From CANQBR01 sp964641395 (GTDB lineage Bacteria > Bacillota > Negativicutes > Acidaminococcales > Acidaminococcaceae), in assembly GCA_964641395.1 (NCBI GenBank), contig CAZXKQ010000009.1, forward strand, positions 1 through 61,475: 61,475 nucleotides of DNA, given 5' to 3'. The notes beneath the pieces are model-generated. The model saw only the letters and a list, made by a program, of their open reading frames with translations, did no database searches and was not told the DNA's origin. Made by a program: the position numbers and the translations under genes. Shown in pieces: positions 23,806 to 33,052 of this stretch. The stretch's first letter is position 1. Each line of letters opens with the position of its first letter.

Positions 23806-24849
23806 ATGAAGTTTCATTTTCCTAACATCAGTTTTTTCAATAGCATGTCGGATGACATGGGCATAGATTTAGGGACGGCCAACACTCTGGTGCACTGCAA
23901 GCACCGGGGCATCATCATCAGGGAGCCCTCCGTGGTGGCCGTGGAAAGCGAGACTAACGAAGTGTTGGCCATCGGGGCCGAGGCCAAGCGGATGATAGGC
24001 CGCACCCCGGGCAACATCGTGGCCATCAGGCCGATGAAGGACGGGGTCATCGCCGATTACGAGATTACCCAGTCCATGCTGAAGTACTTCATCCGCCAGG
24101 CCATGGGCAACAGGACCTTCGTACGGCCCCGGATCTTGGTGGGGGTGCCTAGCGGGGTCACCGAGGTGGAGAAGAGGGCGGTTATCGACGCCACCATCGA
24201 GGCAGGGGCCCGGGAGGCCTACCTGATCGAGGAGCCTATGGCCGCCGCCATCGGGGCCGGCATGCCTGTGCAGGAGGCCACTGGCAGCATGGTGGTAGAC
24301 ATAGGAGGCGGCACCTGCGAGGTGGCGGTGATCTCCCTAGGGGGCATCGTAGTCTCTAAGAGCGTCCGCACCGGCGGCGACGCCATAGACGCCGCCATCG
24401 TCCGCTACATCCGCAAAGCCTTCAACATGCTCATCGGAGAGCGGACGGCGGAGAACATCAAGATCGAGATAGGCACGGCCATGCCCCTGCAGGAGCCGGA
24501 AGAGGTGGAGGTGCGGGGCAGGGACCTGCTCAGCGGCCTGCCTAAGAACATAACCGTCAATGCCAACCACATCTGCGAGGCGGTAGAGGAGCCGGTGGGT
24601 ATTATCGTAGACGCAGTGCGGAACACACTGGAGCGGACGCCGCCGGAATTGAGCGCCGACATCATCGACCGGGGCATCGTCATGACCGGGGGCTCTTCCA
24701 TGTTGCGCAACTTGGACCGGCTGATCTCCCGGGAGACGGGCATGCCCGTCTACGTCTCAGACGAGGCCTTGAACTGCGTGGCCTTAGGCACCGGCATCGC
24801 CGTAGAAAACATCGACGTGTACCGCAAAGGCTTTATGGCCTCCAAGTAG
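23806..24849 (+). CDS. mreB: rod shape-determining protein MreB
   Basis: A 347-residue bacterial actin that forms membrane-bound filaments and guides the elongasome. Actin-fold motifs are clear: MGIDLGTANTLVHCK (phosphate 1), MVVDIGGGTCEVAVISLGG (phosphate 2) and VMTGGSSMLRNLD (adenosine motif). The ATG at 23806 is 8 bases after GGAGG; an upstream in-frame TTG lacks a site. The N-terminus (MKFHFPNISFF) could form an amphipathic membrane anchor. It is followed by mreC, mreD, mrdA and rodA in the standard order. Confidence 0.97.
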   Translation: MKFHFPNISFFNSMSDDMGIDLGTANTLVHCKHRGIIIREPSVVAVESETNEVLAIGAEAKRMIGRTPGNIVAIRPMKDGVIADYEITQSMLKYFIRQAMGNRTFVRPRILVGVPSGVTEVEKRAVIDATIEAGAREAYLIEEPMAAAIGAGMPVQEATGSMVVDIGGGTCEVAVISLGGIVVSKSVRTGGDAIDAAIVRYIRKAFNMLIGERTAENIKIEIGTAMPLQEPEEVEVRGRDLLSGLPKNITVNANHICEAVEEPVGIIVDAVRNTLERTPPELSADIIDRGIVMTGGSSMLRNLDRLISRETGMPVYVSDEALNCVALGTGIAVENIDVYRKGFMASK

Positions 24850-24890
24850 CGCCTGCTGCCTGCTAGGGAAGGACTGGGTCGGAGCTAGCC

Positions 24891-25745
24891 ATGAACAAAA
24901 AAGTAATGCTGTGGCTGCTAGGCGCCCTGCTGGCCATAGCCCTTTTGGCCCTGGCCATAGCCGGGCGGAGCCGCTTTCCCTGGGTGAGCAGGGCGGTGAC
25001 TGCGGTGGTGCTGCCGGCGGAGTCCGCCCTCACTGCCGTCGTCCACGGCGGCGACACGGTGAGGGGCTACTGGCAGGCCCTCAACAGCCTGCAACAGGAG
25101 AACCAGGAGCTGAAGGCGGAAAACAACCAGCTGCGGCAGGCCAACATCGCCCTGGCCGACCTTTTCGCAGAAAACAAGCAGTTGCGGGAGTTGCTGGCCT
25201 ATAAGGAGCAGCACCAGCAGCAAGAGGTGGTGGCGGCCCGGGTCATAGCCCGCAACTTTGGCGACTTACGGGATAACTTTTATATAGACGTAGGTGCAGA
25301 CCGAGGCCTGCGCCGGGACATGGCGGTGGTTCACGACGGCCTGGTAGGGATAGTGGACGAGGTCTACCCAGCCTATGCCAAGGTGCTCCTCCTCACCTCC
25401 CCCCGCTGCAAGGTGGGGGGCCGCATCCTGCGGATAGATTCCCGGGCCGTAGGGGTGGTGGGGGGCCGCTCCGCCCTAGCCGGCCGGCTGGTGATGGAGC
25501 ACATCTTCCGGGAGGCTAGCGTGCGCACCGGGGACGTAGTGGTGACCAGCGGTTACAGCGGCAACCATCCCGGCGGCATCCTCATCGGCACGGTGGCGGC
25601 AGTGCGGCCGGACAGCCTAGGCCTGCTGCAGGAGGCAGAGGTGACTCCTACCAGCGATATGGCGGCAGTGGAACAGGTGCTGGTCATCACCAAATTCTCC
25701 CCCTCCCACCACATAGGGGATGGGGCTAAGGGAGGAGAGGGCTGA
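24891..25745 (+). CDS. mreC: rod shape-determining protein MreC
   Basis: A 284-residue bitopic protein of the elongasome. One N-terminal membrane segment (LWLLGALLAIALLALAIA, about 5-22) is followed by a coiled coil (LQQENQELKAENNQLRQAN, about 65-100) and the two beta-barrel domains, with YIDVGADRGLRRDMAVV typical of the family. It links MreB to the PBP2-RodA synthase in the periplasm. Its last base overlaps the mreD start (TGATG), so the two are coupled. Confidence 0.94.
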   Translation: MNKKVMLWLLGALLAIALLALAIAGRSRFPWVSRAVTAVVLPAESALTAVVHGGDTVRGYWQALNSLQQENQELKAENNQLRQANIALADLFAENKQLRELLAYKEQHQQQEVVAARVIARNFGDLRDNFYIDVGADRGLRRDMAVVHDGLVGIVDEVYPAYAKVLLLTSPRCKVGGRILRIDSRAVGVVGGRSALAGRLVMEHIFREASVRTGDVVVTSGYSGNHPGGILIGTVAAVRPDSLGLLQEAEVTPTSDMAAVEQVLVITKFSPSHHIGDGAKGGEG

Positions 25746-26245
25746 TGCGGAAGCTAGCCTGGCCTTGCTGCCTGTTTGTGTTTCTCTTGCTCCAGGGCAG
25801 CCTGTCGGTCTTCTTCAACGGCTGGCTCAGCTGCGACCTGCTGCTTTTGGCGGTCTACGCCATGGCGGTGCTGGCCGGCTCCAAGGTGGGGGGCTACAGC
25901 GGCCTGGCGGTGGGCCTGCTCCAGGACGGCCTGGCCACAGGGGTCTTCGGCTTCCACCTGCTGACCAGGGGCCTGGTGGGCTGGCTCTTCGGCAAGCTGA
26001 AGGGCAAGGTTTTCAAAGAGAACTACTTCTTCCATATCTGGTTGACCGGCCTGGCCTGCCTGGGGCTGCGCTTCTGCTACTGGTGGCTGCTCTTCATCAG
26101 TACGGGGGGCTCCTGGCGCCTGCTGCCGGCCTATTTGTGGAGCAGCCTGGGTTATTGCCTAGGCAACATGCTGCTCACAGTGCCTATCTTCCACCTCTGC
26201 TACCGTTTGAAGGCGTGGCAGGAGGAAGAGGATGTGCCCTATTAG
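25745..26245 (+). CDS. mreD: rod shape-determining protein MreD
   Basis: A 166-residue integral membrane protein with about five hydrophobic segments, placed directly between mreC and mrdA. The segment YSGLAVGLLQDGLATGVFG is typical of MreD. It works with MreC in the elongasome. Sequence conservation in the family is low, so position adds weight to the call. Translation is coupled to mreC by a one-base overlap. Confidence 0.9.
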   Translation: MRKLAWPCCLFVFLLLQGSLSVFFNGWLSCDLLLLAVYAMAVLAGSKVGGYSGLAVGLLQDGLATGVFGFHLLTRGLVGWLFGKLKGKVFKENYFFHIWLTGLACLGLRFCYWWLLFISTGGSWRLLPAYLWSSLGYCLGNMLLTVPIFHLCYRLKAWQEEEDVPY

Positions 26246-26277
26246 GGCCTGGGCAGGGGCTAGAGGGGTAGCCTGCC

Positions 26278-28392
26278 ATGTTGAATAAGGAAAAGTTAAG
26301 TCGTTTCTACGCCTTGTTGGCCATCTACCTGGCAGCCTTTTTGCTGCTCTTGGGACGGATGGCCTATTTGCAATTGTGGCGGGGAGACTACTACGATAAG
26401 CAGGCGGAGGGGAACAGGCTGCGCCAGAGCCGCATCATAGCCCCCCGGGGCCTGGTGCTGGACGCCAAGGGCCGGGAGCTGGTGAACAACCTGCCCAGTT
26501 ACAGCATCTCCCTGCAGAAGCAGAATGAGTACGACCAGGCGGTCTTGCAGGAACTGTCTGCCCTCCTCCAGCTGCCTCTGGAGGAGATCCAGGGCCGGAT
26601 CAAGGAAAGCGCCAATTACTACCAGCCCATCCGCTTGAAAAGCGGCCTCAACCCTAAGCGGGAGGAGGACATGGAGCTGATCACCAAGATCGAGGAAAGG
26701 CGCCGGAACCTGAGCGGGGTCTTGTTAGAGGTGCAGCCTATCAGGCAGTACTGCTTTAACGATCTGGCCGCCCACACCCTGGGCTATGTGGGGGAGGTTT
26801 CCCAATACGAGATCGAGCACGGCCTCTTTGAGGACGTGGCCTTGGGCAGCATAGTGGGGAAGGCGGGGCTGGAGAAGAGCTACGACGAGGTGCTGCGGGG
26901 CCGGGACGGGGCCTTTATGGAAGAGGTGGACGCCAGCGGCAGGGTGGTACAGCACATCGACAGCCTGAAGCCCCAGCCAGGCAAGACCATCCGCCTCACC
27001 ATCGACTACGAGCTGCAGAAGGTGCTGGAAGAGGGGATAGACAGGCATCTGGCCTACCTGCGCAGCAGCGGCCTGGCGCCCAAGGCGGGGGCTGCCTCGG
27101 TGGTGGTGCTGGATCCTAGGAGCGGGGCGGTGCGGGCCCTGGTGTCCCGGCCGGGCTTCGACCCCAACTGGTTCGTAGGGGGCATCTCCAGCAGGCGCTG
27201 GAACAGGATTAACAACGACCCCTACTTCCCGTTGAACAATAAGGCCATCAGCGGTGAATACCCTCCTGGCTCCACCTTCAAGATCGTCACCGGCTCGGCG
27301 GCCTTCGAACTGCACAAGGTGGGCCTGAATGAGCCCATCTACGACGGCGGCTTCCACCCCGACGTGCCCAGCATGGGCAACGCGGGAGGCGAGGTGCTGG
27401 GCTGGCTCACCTTCATCGACGGCCTGGCCATGTCGGATAACGTCTACTTTTACGAACTAGGGAAGCGGGTGGGGATAGACAACCTGGCCCGCTACGCCGG
27501 CATCTACGGCTTCGGCCGCAAGACAGGCATAGACCTGGAGGGAGAGTCCCAGGGCCTGGTGGCCTCCAAAGAGGTGAAGCGCCGGCTGTGGAACGAGGAC
27601 TGGCGCTTAGGTGATACCTTCAATGCAGCCATCGGCCAGGGCTTCAACCTGGCCACCCCCCTGCAGCTGGCGGTGATGCTGGGCTGCGTGGCCAACGGCG
27701 GCACCCGCTATCCACCCTATCTGGTGGATAAGATTATCGACAGCGAGGGCCGGGAAAGCAGCCCTCAGCGGCCTCAAGGGGAGAAGATCAACGTCTCCTC
27801 TCAGACCATAGCCTACATGCAGCAGGGGATGGAGGCCACCACCAGGGAGGGGGGCACCGCCGCCTATTTCAGCAGCCTGGCTAAGAAGGTGGCAGGGAAG
27901 ACCGGTACGTCGGAAAATTCCATGGGCCGGGACCACGGCCTCTTCGTCGCCTACGGGCCGGTAGACGATCCCCAGATAGTGGTGGTGTGCGTGGTAGAGC
28001 AGGGGGGCTTCGGCGCGACGGCGGCCGGCCCCATCGTCTACCAGGTCTTCGAAGAGTATTTCCGCCAGCAGGGCTGGCAGCCTCGTTACCGGCCAGTCCA
28101 GCCGGCCCAGCAGCCTGCGGCGGCCCCAGAGGCCCAGCCAGGCCAGGGAGGAGCCCAGCCCAATCAAGGAGCTCAGGCAGGCCCGGCCCAGCCAGGCCAG
28201 GGAGGGGCCCAGGCGGGCCCGGCCCAGCCTAACGGCCAGGCAAGCCAGGCTCAGCCCAACAGTCAGCCACCAGGCGGCCCAGCGGGACGGCAGCCTAGCC
28301 AGCCTGCCCCGGCCCAGCAGCCGGGAGGGGTTTCTGCCGGTGCTACGGCAGCCAGGCCGGCCCAGCAGCCCGGGGGACAGGGGAAGCCTTAG
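26278..28392 (+). CDS. mrdA: penicillin-binding protein 2 with long Pro/Gln/Gly/Ala tail
   Basis: A 704-residue class B transpeptidase of the elongasome. A single membrane segment lies at about 12-30, then the PBP dimerisation domain (IIAPRGLVLDAKGRELV), then the transpeptidase with SxxK in PPGSTFKIV (serine near 332), SDN in MSDNVYFYELG (near 386) and KTG in AGKTGTSEN (near 540). From about residue 600 the protein carries a roughly 100-residue repeat-like tail made almost only of P, Q, G, A and S, with blocks such as PGQGGAQ. This tail is not part of the PBP2 fold and may contact peptidoglycan or be a flexible linker. It forms the synthase pair with RodA downstream. Confidence 0.95.
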   Translation: MLNKEKLSRFYALLAIYLAAFLLLLGRMAYLQLWRGDYYDKQAEGNRLRQSRIIAPRGLVLDAKGRELVNNLPSYSISLQKQNEYDQAVLQELSALLQLPLEEIQGRIKESANYYQPIRLKSGLNPKREEDMELITKIEERRRNLSGVLLEVQPIRQYCFNDLAAHTLGYVGEVSQYEIEHGLFEDVALGSIVGKAGLEKSYDEVLRGRDGAFMEEVDASGRVVQHIDSLKPQPGKTIRLTIDYELQKVLEEGIDRHLAYLRSSGLAPKAGAASVVVLDPRSGAVRALVSRPGFDPNWFVGGISSRRWNRINNDPYFPLNNKAISGEYPPGSTFKIVTGSAAFELHKVGLNEPIYDGGFHPDVPSMGNAGGEVLGWLTFIDGLAMSDNVYFYELGKRVGIDNLARYAGIYGFGRKTGIDLEGESQGLVASKEVKRRLWNEDWRLGDTFNAAIGQGFNLATPLQLAVMLGCVANGGTRYPPYLVDKIIDSEGRESSPQRPQGEKINVSSQTIAYMQQGMEATTREGGTAAYFSSLAKKVAGKTGTSENSMGRDHGLFVAYGPVDDPQIVVVCVVEQGGFGATAAGPIVYQVFEEYFRQQGWQPRYRPVQPAQQPAAAPEAQPGQGGAQPNQGAQAGPAQPGQGGAQAGPAQPNGQASQAQPNSQPPGGPAGRQPSQPAPAQQPGGVSAGATAARPAQQPGGQGKP

Positions 28393-28425
28393 GAGCGTGG
28401 GCAGTTAGACGGAGGAGGAACCAGG

Positions 28426-29532
28426 ATGGACGATAAGCGTTTGTTGCGCAACCTGGATTGGTACTTGATAGGGGCCACCCTGTTGTTGATGCTGGGAGGC
28501 CTGGGCCTCATCGGCAGCGCCACCTATTCCTATGCCCAGAGCAGCGGCCAGTTCTGGCACGTGCAGCGGCAGAGCATCTTCATGCTGGTAGGGCTGGTGC
28601 TGGTGATCTTCTCCCTCCGCTACGACTACCACCAGTTAAAGCACTACGCCAAGTACCTCTACATCTTCAACCTGTTGCTGCTAGTGGCGGTGATGTTCTT
28701 CGGCCACACCCAGCTGGGGGCCCAGCGCTGGATCCAGCTGGGGCCCATCAGCTTCCAGCCTTCGGAATTTTCCAAGGTGATGCTGACCATCTGCCTGGCC
28801 ACCTTCATGGAGAGGCGCATCGAATGGCTGGAAAGCCTTAAGGACTACCTGCCCATCTTCCTCTACACCCTGCTGCCCTTCGTCCTGGTGATGAAGCAGC
28901 CGGACCTGGGCACCTCCCTGGCCTTCATGGCCATCCTGGGGGGCATGGTCTTCGTCAGCGGCTTTCGCTACAAATGGTTTGCCGCCCTCTTTGCCGCCGG
29001 GGTGGCCCTGCTGCCGGCCTTCTGGCTGGTGTTGCAGGACTACCAGAAGAACCGGCTCCGGGTCTTCCTCAATCCGGAGCTGGATCCCTTCGGCAGCGGC
29101 TACCACGTCATCCAGGCCAAGATCGCCATCGGCAGCGGCGCCCTCTTCGGCAAGGGCTGGCTGGCAGGGAGCCAGAGCCAGCTGAACTTTCTGCCGGAGA
29201 ACCACACCGACTTCATCTTCTCGGTGCTGGGGGAGGAGTTCGGCTTCGTAGGCACCACCTGCGTCCTCCTCCTCTACCTGATCATAATCTGGCGGGGGAT
29301 CACCATCGCCATCAATGCGGACGATGACTTCGGCACCCTGCTGGCCGTGGGGGCCACCAGCCTCTTCATGTTCCACATCTTCGTCAACATCGGCATGAAT
29401 GCAGGGGTTATGCCTGTTACCGGCGTGCCCCTGCCCTTCTTGAGCTACGGGGTGAGCTCCTTGATCACCAACCTGGGCTTGGTTGCCATCCTGCTCAACA
29501 TAAGGGTGCGGGAACAAAGATTGCAATTCTAA
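28426..29532 (+). CDS. rodA: rod shape-determining protein RodA (SEDS glycosyltransferase)
   Basis: A 368-residue polytopic SEDS protein that polymerises lipid II into glycan strands with PBP2. It has about ten membrane segments and the family segments ISFQPSEFSKVML, KQPDLGTSLAF, FLPENHTDFIFSVLGEEFG and GVPLPFLSYGVSSL. It starts at ATG 28426 after GGAGGAACC, 33 bases after mrdA. It ends the cell-shape operon. No minC or minD genes lie in this operon, unlike in many clostridia. Confidence 0.96.
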   Translation: MDDKRLLRNLDWYLIGATLLLMLGGLGLIGSATYSYAQSSGQFWHVQRQSIFMLVGLVLVIFSLRYDYHQLKHYAKYLYIFNLLLLVAVMFFGHTQLGAQRWIQLGPISFQPSEFSKVMLTICLATFMERRIEWLESLKDYLPIFLYTLLPFVLVMKQPDLGTSLAFMAILGGMVFVSGFRYKWFAALFAAGVALLPAFWLVLQDYQKNRLRVFLNPELDPFGSGYHVIQAKIAIGSGALFGKGWLAGSQSQLNFLPENHTDFIFSVLGEEFGFVGTTCVLLLYLIIIWRGITIAINADDDFGTLLAVGATSLFMFHIFVNIGMNAGVMPVTGVPLPFLSYGVSSLITNLGLVAILLNIRVREQRLQF

Positions 29533-29557
29533 ATATATAAATATATAGAGGAATAAT

Positions 29558-31411
29558 ATGGGGACTACATATACCTTGGCTACCTTGAACAGCGTAGCCA
29601 AGCCGGCCCGCTACATCGGCGGGGAATACGGCAGCATAGTCAAGGAGCAGGCGGCGGTGCGCATCGCCCTGGCCTTCCCCGACGTCTACGAGGTGGGGAT
29701 GAGCTACCTGGGCTACAAAATACTCTACCACCTGCTGAATAAGCTGGAGGGGGTGGCGGCGGAGCGCTGCTACGCTCCCTGGTCGGACATGGAGGCGGCC
29801 CTGCGGCAGCAACAGCTGGCCCTGGCCACTTTGGAGACGGGGACGGCCCTAGGGCAGTGCGACCTGCTGGGCTTCACCCTCCAGTACGAACTAAGCTACA
29901 GCAACATCCTCAACATGCTGGACCTAGGGGGCGTGCCCCTCTTCGCCGCCCAGCGCCAGGCGGAGGACCCCTTCGTCATCGTCGGCGGCCCCTGCGTCTA
30001 CAACCCGGAGCCTCTGGCGGACTTTATCGACCTAGCCTTGGTAGGGGACGGGGAGGAGGCCCTGCCCCGGCTGGTGCTGTGCTATAAGGAGTGGAAGGAG
30101 CAGGGCCGGCCCGGGGGCAGGCAGGGCTTCTTGGAGCGGGCGGCGGCCCTGGGGGGTATCTATGTCCCCTCCTTCTATCAGGTGGCTTATCGGGAAGACG
30201 GAACTATCGCCTCGGTGGAGCCTCGGCAGGGTTGCGCCCCGGCGGTGGTCTATAAGAACGTGGTGGCGGATCTGAACCAGGTGGACTACCCTACGGCCCT
30301 GGTTGTCCCCTACATGGACATCATCCACGACAGAATCATGCTGGAACTGTTTCGAGGCTGCAGCAGGGGCTGCCGTTTCTGCCACGCCGGCATGGTCTAC
30401 CGGCCGGTGCGGGAGCGGCGGCTGGCCAAGCTGCTGGAGCTGGCGGCCCAGGCGGTGGCCCAGACCGGCTACAACGAAATCAGCCTGGTCTCCCTCAGCA
30501 GTGCAGACTACTCCCAGCTCACCGCCCTGGCCCACCAGTTAATCGCCCAGCTGCAGCAGGACAGGGTGAGTGTCTCCCTCCCCAGCCTGCGCATCGACAG
30601 CTTCTGCGTGGCCATAGCCCACGAGGTGCAGGCGGTGCGGAAGAGCGGCCTCACCTTCGCCCCGGAGGCCGGCAGCCAGCGGCTGCGGGACGTGATCAAC
30701 AAGGGGGTCAGCGAGGAGGATCTGCTGACGGCGGTGGAGGCGGCGATTAAGTGCGGCTGGCAGAGCGTCAAACTCTACTTTATGATCGGCCTGCCAGGGG
30801 AGGAAGATGAGGATGTGCTGGCCATCGCCCAGCTGGCCAAGAAGGTGCAGCGGCGCTACTTTGAGCTCCAAGGCAAGTGGGGCTTCAAGGTGACGGTCAG
30901 CGTCAGCGGCTTCGTGCCCAAGCCCTACACCCCCTTCCAGTGGGCGGCCCAGGACGGGGAGGCCCAGCTGCGCCGCAAACAGCAGCTGCTAAAGGAGGCC
31001 CTGAGGGTGAAAAACATCACCTTCCAATACCACGATGCCCCCACCAGCGTCATCGAGGGGGTCTTCGCCCGGGGGGACAGGCGCCTAGGCCGGGCCCTCT
31101 ACCTAGCCTGGCAGAAGGGGGCCCGCTTCGACGGTTGGAGCGACTGCTTTTCCTATTCCCGCTGGCAGCAGGCCTTGGCGGAGGCAGGGCTGTCTGCGGC
31201 CTTCTATGCCCAACGGCAGCGGTCCAGGGAGGAGGTCTTCCCCTATGAGCAGCTATCCCCAGGGGTGGACAAGGCCTACCTGTGGCAGGAGTGGGAGCGG
31301 GCAGGCCAGGGGCTGTTGACGCCGGACTGCCGGCGGGGCCCCTGCCAGGGTTGCGGCGTCTGCCCTCGGTTAGGAGTCAGGGTAGTTGACTACCAGGGGG
31401 TGGAAGGATGA
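29558..31411 (+). CDS. B12-binding-domain radical SAM protein (TIGR03960 family)
   Basis: A 617-residue radical SAM protein with an N-terminal cobalamin-binding-like domain (IALAFPDVYEVGMSYLGYK) and the cluster motif CSRGCRFCHAG at about residue 267. A C-terminal cysteine group CRRGPCQGCGVC may bind a second cluster. The family is widespread in Bacillota but uncharacterised; a role in RNA modification is often suggested. It starts at ATG 29558 after an AGAGGAAT site in an AT-rich spacer. It overlaps the next gene by four bases (ATGA). Confidence 0.88.
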   Translation: MGTTYTLATLNSVAKPARYIGGEYGSIVKEQAAVRIALAFPDVYEVGMSYLGYKILYHLLNKLEGVAAERCYAPWSDMEAALRQQQLALATLETGTALGQCDLLGFTLQYELSYSNILNMLDLGGVPLFAAQRQAEDPFVIVGGPCVYNPEPLADFIDLALVGDGEEALPRLVLCYKEWKEQGRPGGRQGFLERAAALGGIYVPSFYQVAYREDGTIASVEPRQGCAPAVVYKNVVADLNQVDYPTALVVPYMDIIHDRIMLELFRGCSRGCRFCHAGMVYRPVRERRLAKLLELAAQAVAQTGYNEISLVSLSSADYSQLTALAHQLIAQLQQDRVSVSLPSLRIDSFCVAIAHEVQAVRKSGLTFAPEAGSQRLRDVINKGVSEEDLLTAVEAAIKCGWQSVKLYFMIGLPGEEDEDVLAIAQLAKKVQRRYFELQGKWGFKVTVSVSGFVPKPYTPFQWAAQDGEAQLRRKQQLLKEALRVKNITFQYHDAPTSVIEGVFARGDRRLGRALYLAWQKGARFDGWSDCFSYSRWQQALAEAGLSAAFYAQRQRSREEVFPYEQLSPGVDKAYLWQEWERAGQGLLTPDCRRGPCQGCGVCPRLGVRVVDYQGVEG

Positions 31412-32124
31412 AGCTCTGCCTGCGGGTCACCAAGGAGGGGGAGCTGCGCTTCCTCTCCCACCTAGAGTATTCCCGGGCCCTAGAGCGGGCCCTGCGCCGG
31501 GCCCGGCTGCCCTTGGCCTACAGTGAAGGCTTCAACCCCCACGTCAAGCTCTCCCTGGCCAGCGCCCTGGGAGTGGGGGTGGCCAGCGTGGCGGAATACG
31601 CCCAGGTCCAGCTGGCGGAGCCCCTGGCACCAGAGGAGGCGGCGGCTAGGTTGGCCCAGGCCCTGCCTAAGGGCATCAGGGTGCTGGCGGTCCGGGCGGT
31701 GGCCAAGGGGGAACGGCCCCTCATGGCCCAGGCGGTAGCAGCCGCCTACCGGGTGCTGTTTGACTGGGCCGAGCCTCAGCGGCTGGCGGCGGCAGTGGAA
31801 GACTACAACCGGCGGGCAGAGCTGCCCTATCGCAAGCTGGCCCCTAAGTTGAAGGCTAAGTACAAGGATATTGACGTAAAATACTATATAGAGCGGCTGA
31901 GCCTTACCTGGCCCCGGCCGGGGCAGGCCTGCCTGAGCTTCAAGTGCCGCATCACCCCCCAGGGTAGCATGAAGGCCCTGGACCTGCTGCGAGCCCTCAA
32001 CCAGGCCTACGCCCTGGATCTACAGCCTGAGGGGGCGGACTGCTGCCGCTTAGAGCTGTACCGCCGGGGCAGGGACGGCAGGGAAGAAAGCCTGCTGGCG
32101 GTGGAGAAGGGAGGAGCAGTATGA
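31408..32124 (+). CDS. radical SAM-associated protein (TIGR03936/DUF2344 family)
   Basis: A 238-residue partner of the preceding radical SAM protein. The family signature is seen: RVTKEGELRFLSHLEYSRAL at the start and YSEGFNPHVKLSLASALGVG. In many Bacillota the two are fused or adjacent and followed by RNase G and rplU. Here the next gene is a reductase instead, joined by a second ATGA overlap (32121-32124). Function is unknown; co-translation argues that it works with the radical SAM protein. Confidence 0.87.
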   Translation: MKLCLRVTKEGELRFLSHLEYSRALERALRRARLPLAYSEGFNPHVKLSLASALGVGVASVAEYAQVQLAEPLAPEEAAARLAQALPKGIRVLAVRAVAKGERPLMAQAVAAAYRVLFDWAEPQRLAAAVEDYNRRAELPYRKLAPKLKAKYKDIDVKYYIERLSLTWPRPGQACLSFKCRITPQGSMKALDLLRALNQAYALDLQPEGADCCRLELYRRGRDGREESLLAVEKGGAV

Positions 32125-33029
32125 TCAAGGATATAGCCATCGTGGGCATGGGGGCCCTGGGCCTGCTGTTCGGCGGCCACTTCGCCACCGCCCTAGGGCG
32201 GCAGGCGGTGCGCTTCGTCATGGATGAGGAGCGCTATCAGCGGCATCGGCAGGATGTTTATACCATCAACGGCAGGGTGCGGGACTTCATCCTGCAGCCG
32301 GCCCCAGAGGCCGGGCCGGCAGACTTGGTCATGGTGGCCACCAAGTTTACGGAGCTGGAGGCGGCCCTAGAGGAGATGGCGCCCCTGGTAGGGCCAGGCA
32401 CCGTCCTCATCTCCGTCCTCAACGGCATCAGCAGCGAGGAGCGGCTGGTGGAGCGCTACGGGGAGGAGAAGGTGGTGCCCTGCGTGGCCCTGGGCATGGA
32501 TGCGGTGCGGGAAGGTTGCTCCTTGGTTTACAACAGCCCCGGCCTGCTGCGGATAGGGGCCGCCACCCCGGCCCAAAGGGGGGCCCTGGCCAGGGTGGTA
32601 GAGCTGTTTGACAGGACCAAGCTGCCCTACCAGCTGTCCCAGGACATCGTCCACGCTCTGTGGGCGAAGCTGATCATGAACGTAGGCATCAACCAGACCT
32701 GCACGGTCTACGCCACTGACTACGGGGGAGCCCTCGCCCAGCCTGAGGCCAGGGCCCATCTGCTGGCCGCCATGCGGGAGGTTATGGCGGTGGCAGAGCC
32801 GGCTGGGGTGAAGCTGACCGAGGCCGACTACCAGGAGGCCCTGCAAGTGTTCCGCAGCCTGTCTCCCCGGGGCATACCCTCTATGCGCCAGGATGCCCTG
32901 GCCAAGCGGAAGACGGAGGTGGAGCTGTTCGCCGGCACCGTAGTGGCCCTGGGCAGGAAGTACGGGGTGGCCACGCCTGTGAACCAGTTCTACTACGACA
33001 GGATACGGGAGCTGGAGGCCAGCTACTGA
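32121..33029 (+). CDS. ketopantoate reductase family protein (PanE-like)
   Basis: A 302-residue NAD(P)-dependent reductase. It has an N-terminal Rossmann motif VGMGALGLLFGGHFA (about 7-21), the family segment VMVATKFTELEAAL, and the C-terminal domain with the catalytic lysine region ALWAKLIMNVGINQ and PSMRQDALAKRKTEVE. PanE makes pantoate for coenzyme A; many paralogues act on other 2-oxo acids. The absence of panB or panC nearby leaves its substrate open. It overlaps the upstream gene by four bases. Confidence 0.85.
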   Translation: MIKDIAIVGMGALGLLFGGHFATALGRQAVRFVMDEERYQRHRQDVYTINGRVRDFILQPAPEAGPADLVMVATKFTELEAALEEMAPLVGPGTVLISVLNGISSEERLVERYGEEKVVPCVALGMDAVREGCSLVYNSPGLLRIGAATPAQRGALARVVELFDRTKLPYQLSQDIVHALWAKLIMNVGINQTCTVYATDYGGALAQPEARAHLLAAMREVMAVAEPAGVKLTEADYQEALQVFRSLSPRGIPSMRQDALAKRKTEVELFAGTVVALGRKYGVATPVNQFYYDRIRELEASY

Positions 33030-33052
33030 GGGTAACAGGGGAGCGGGTTCAG

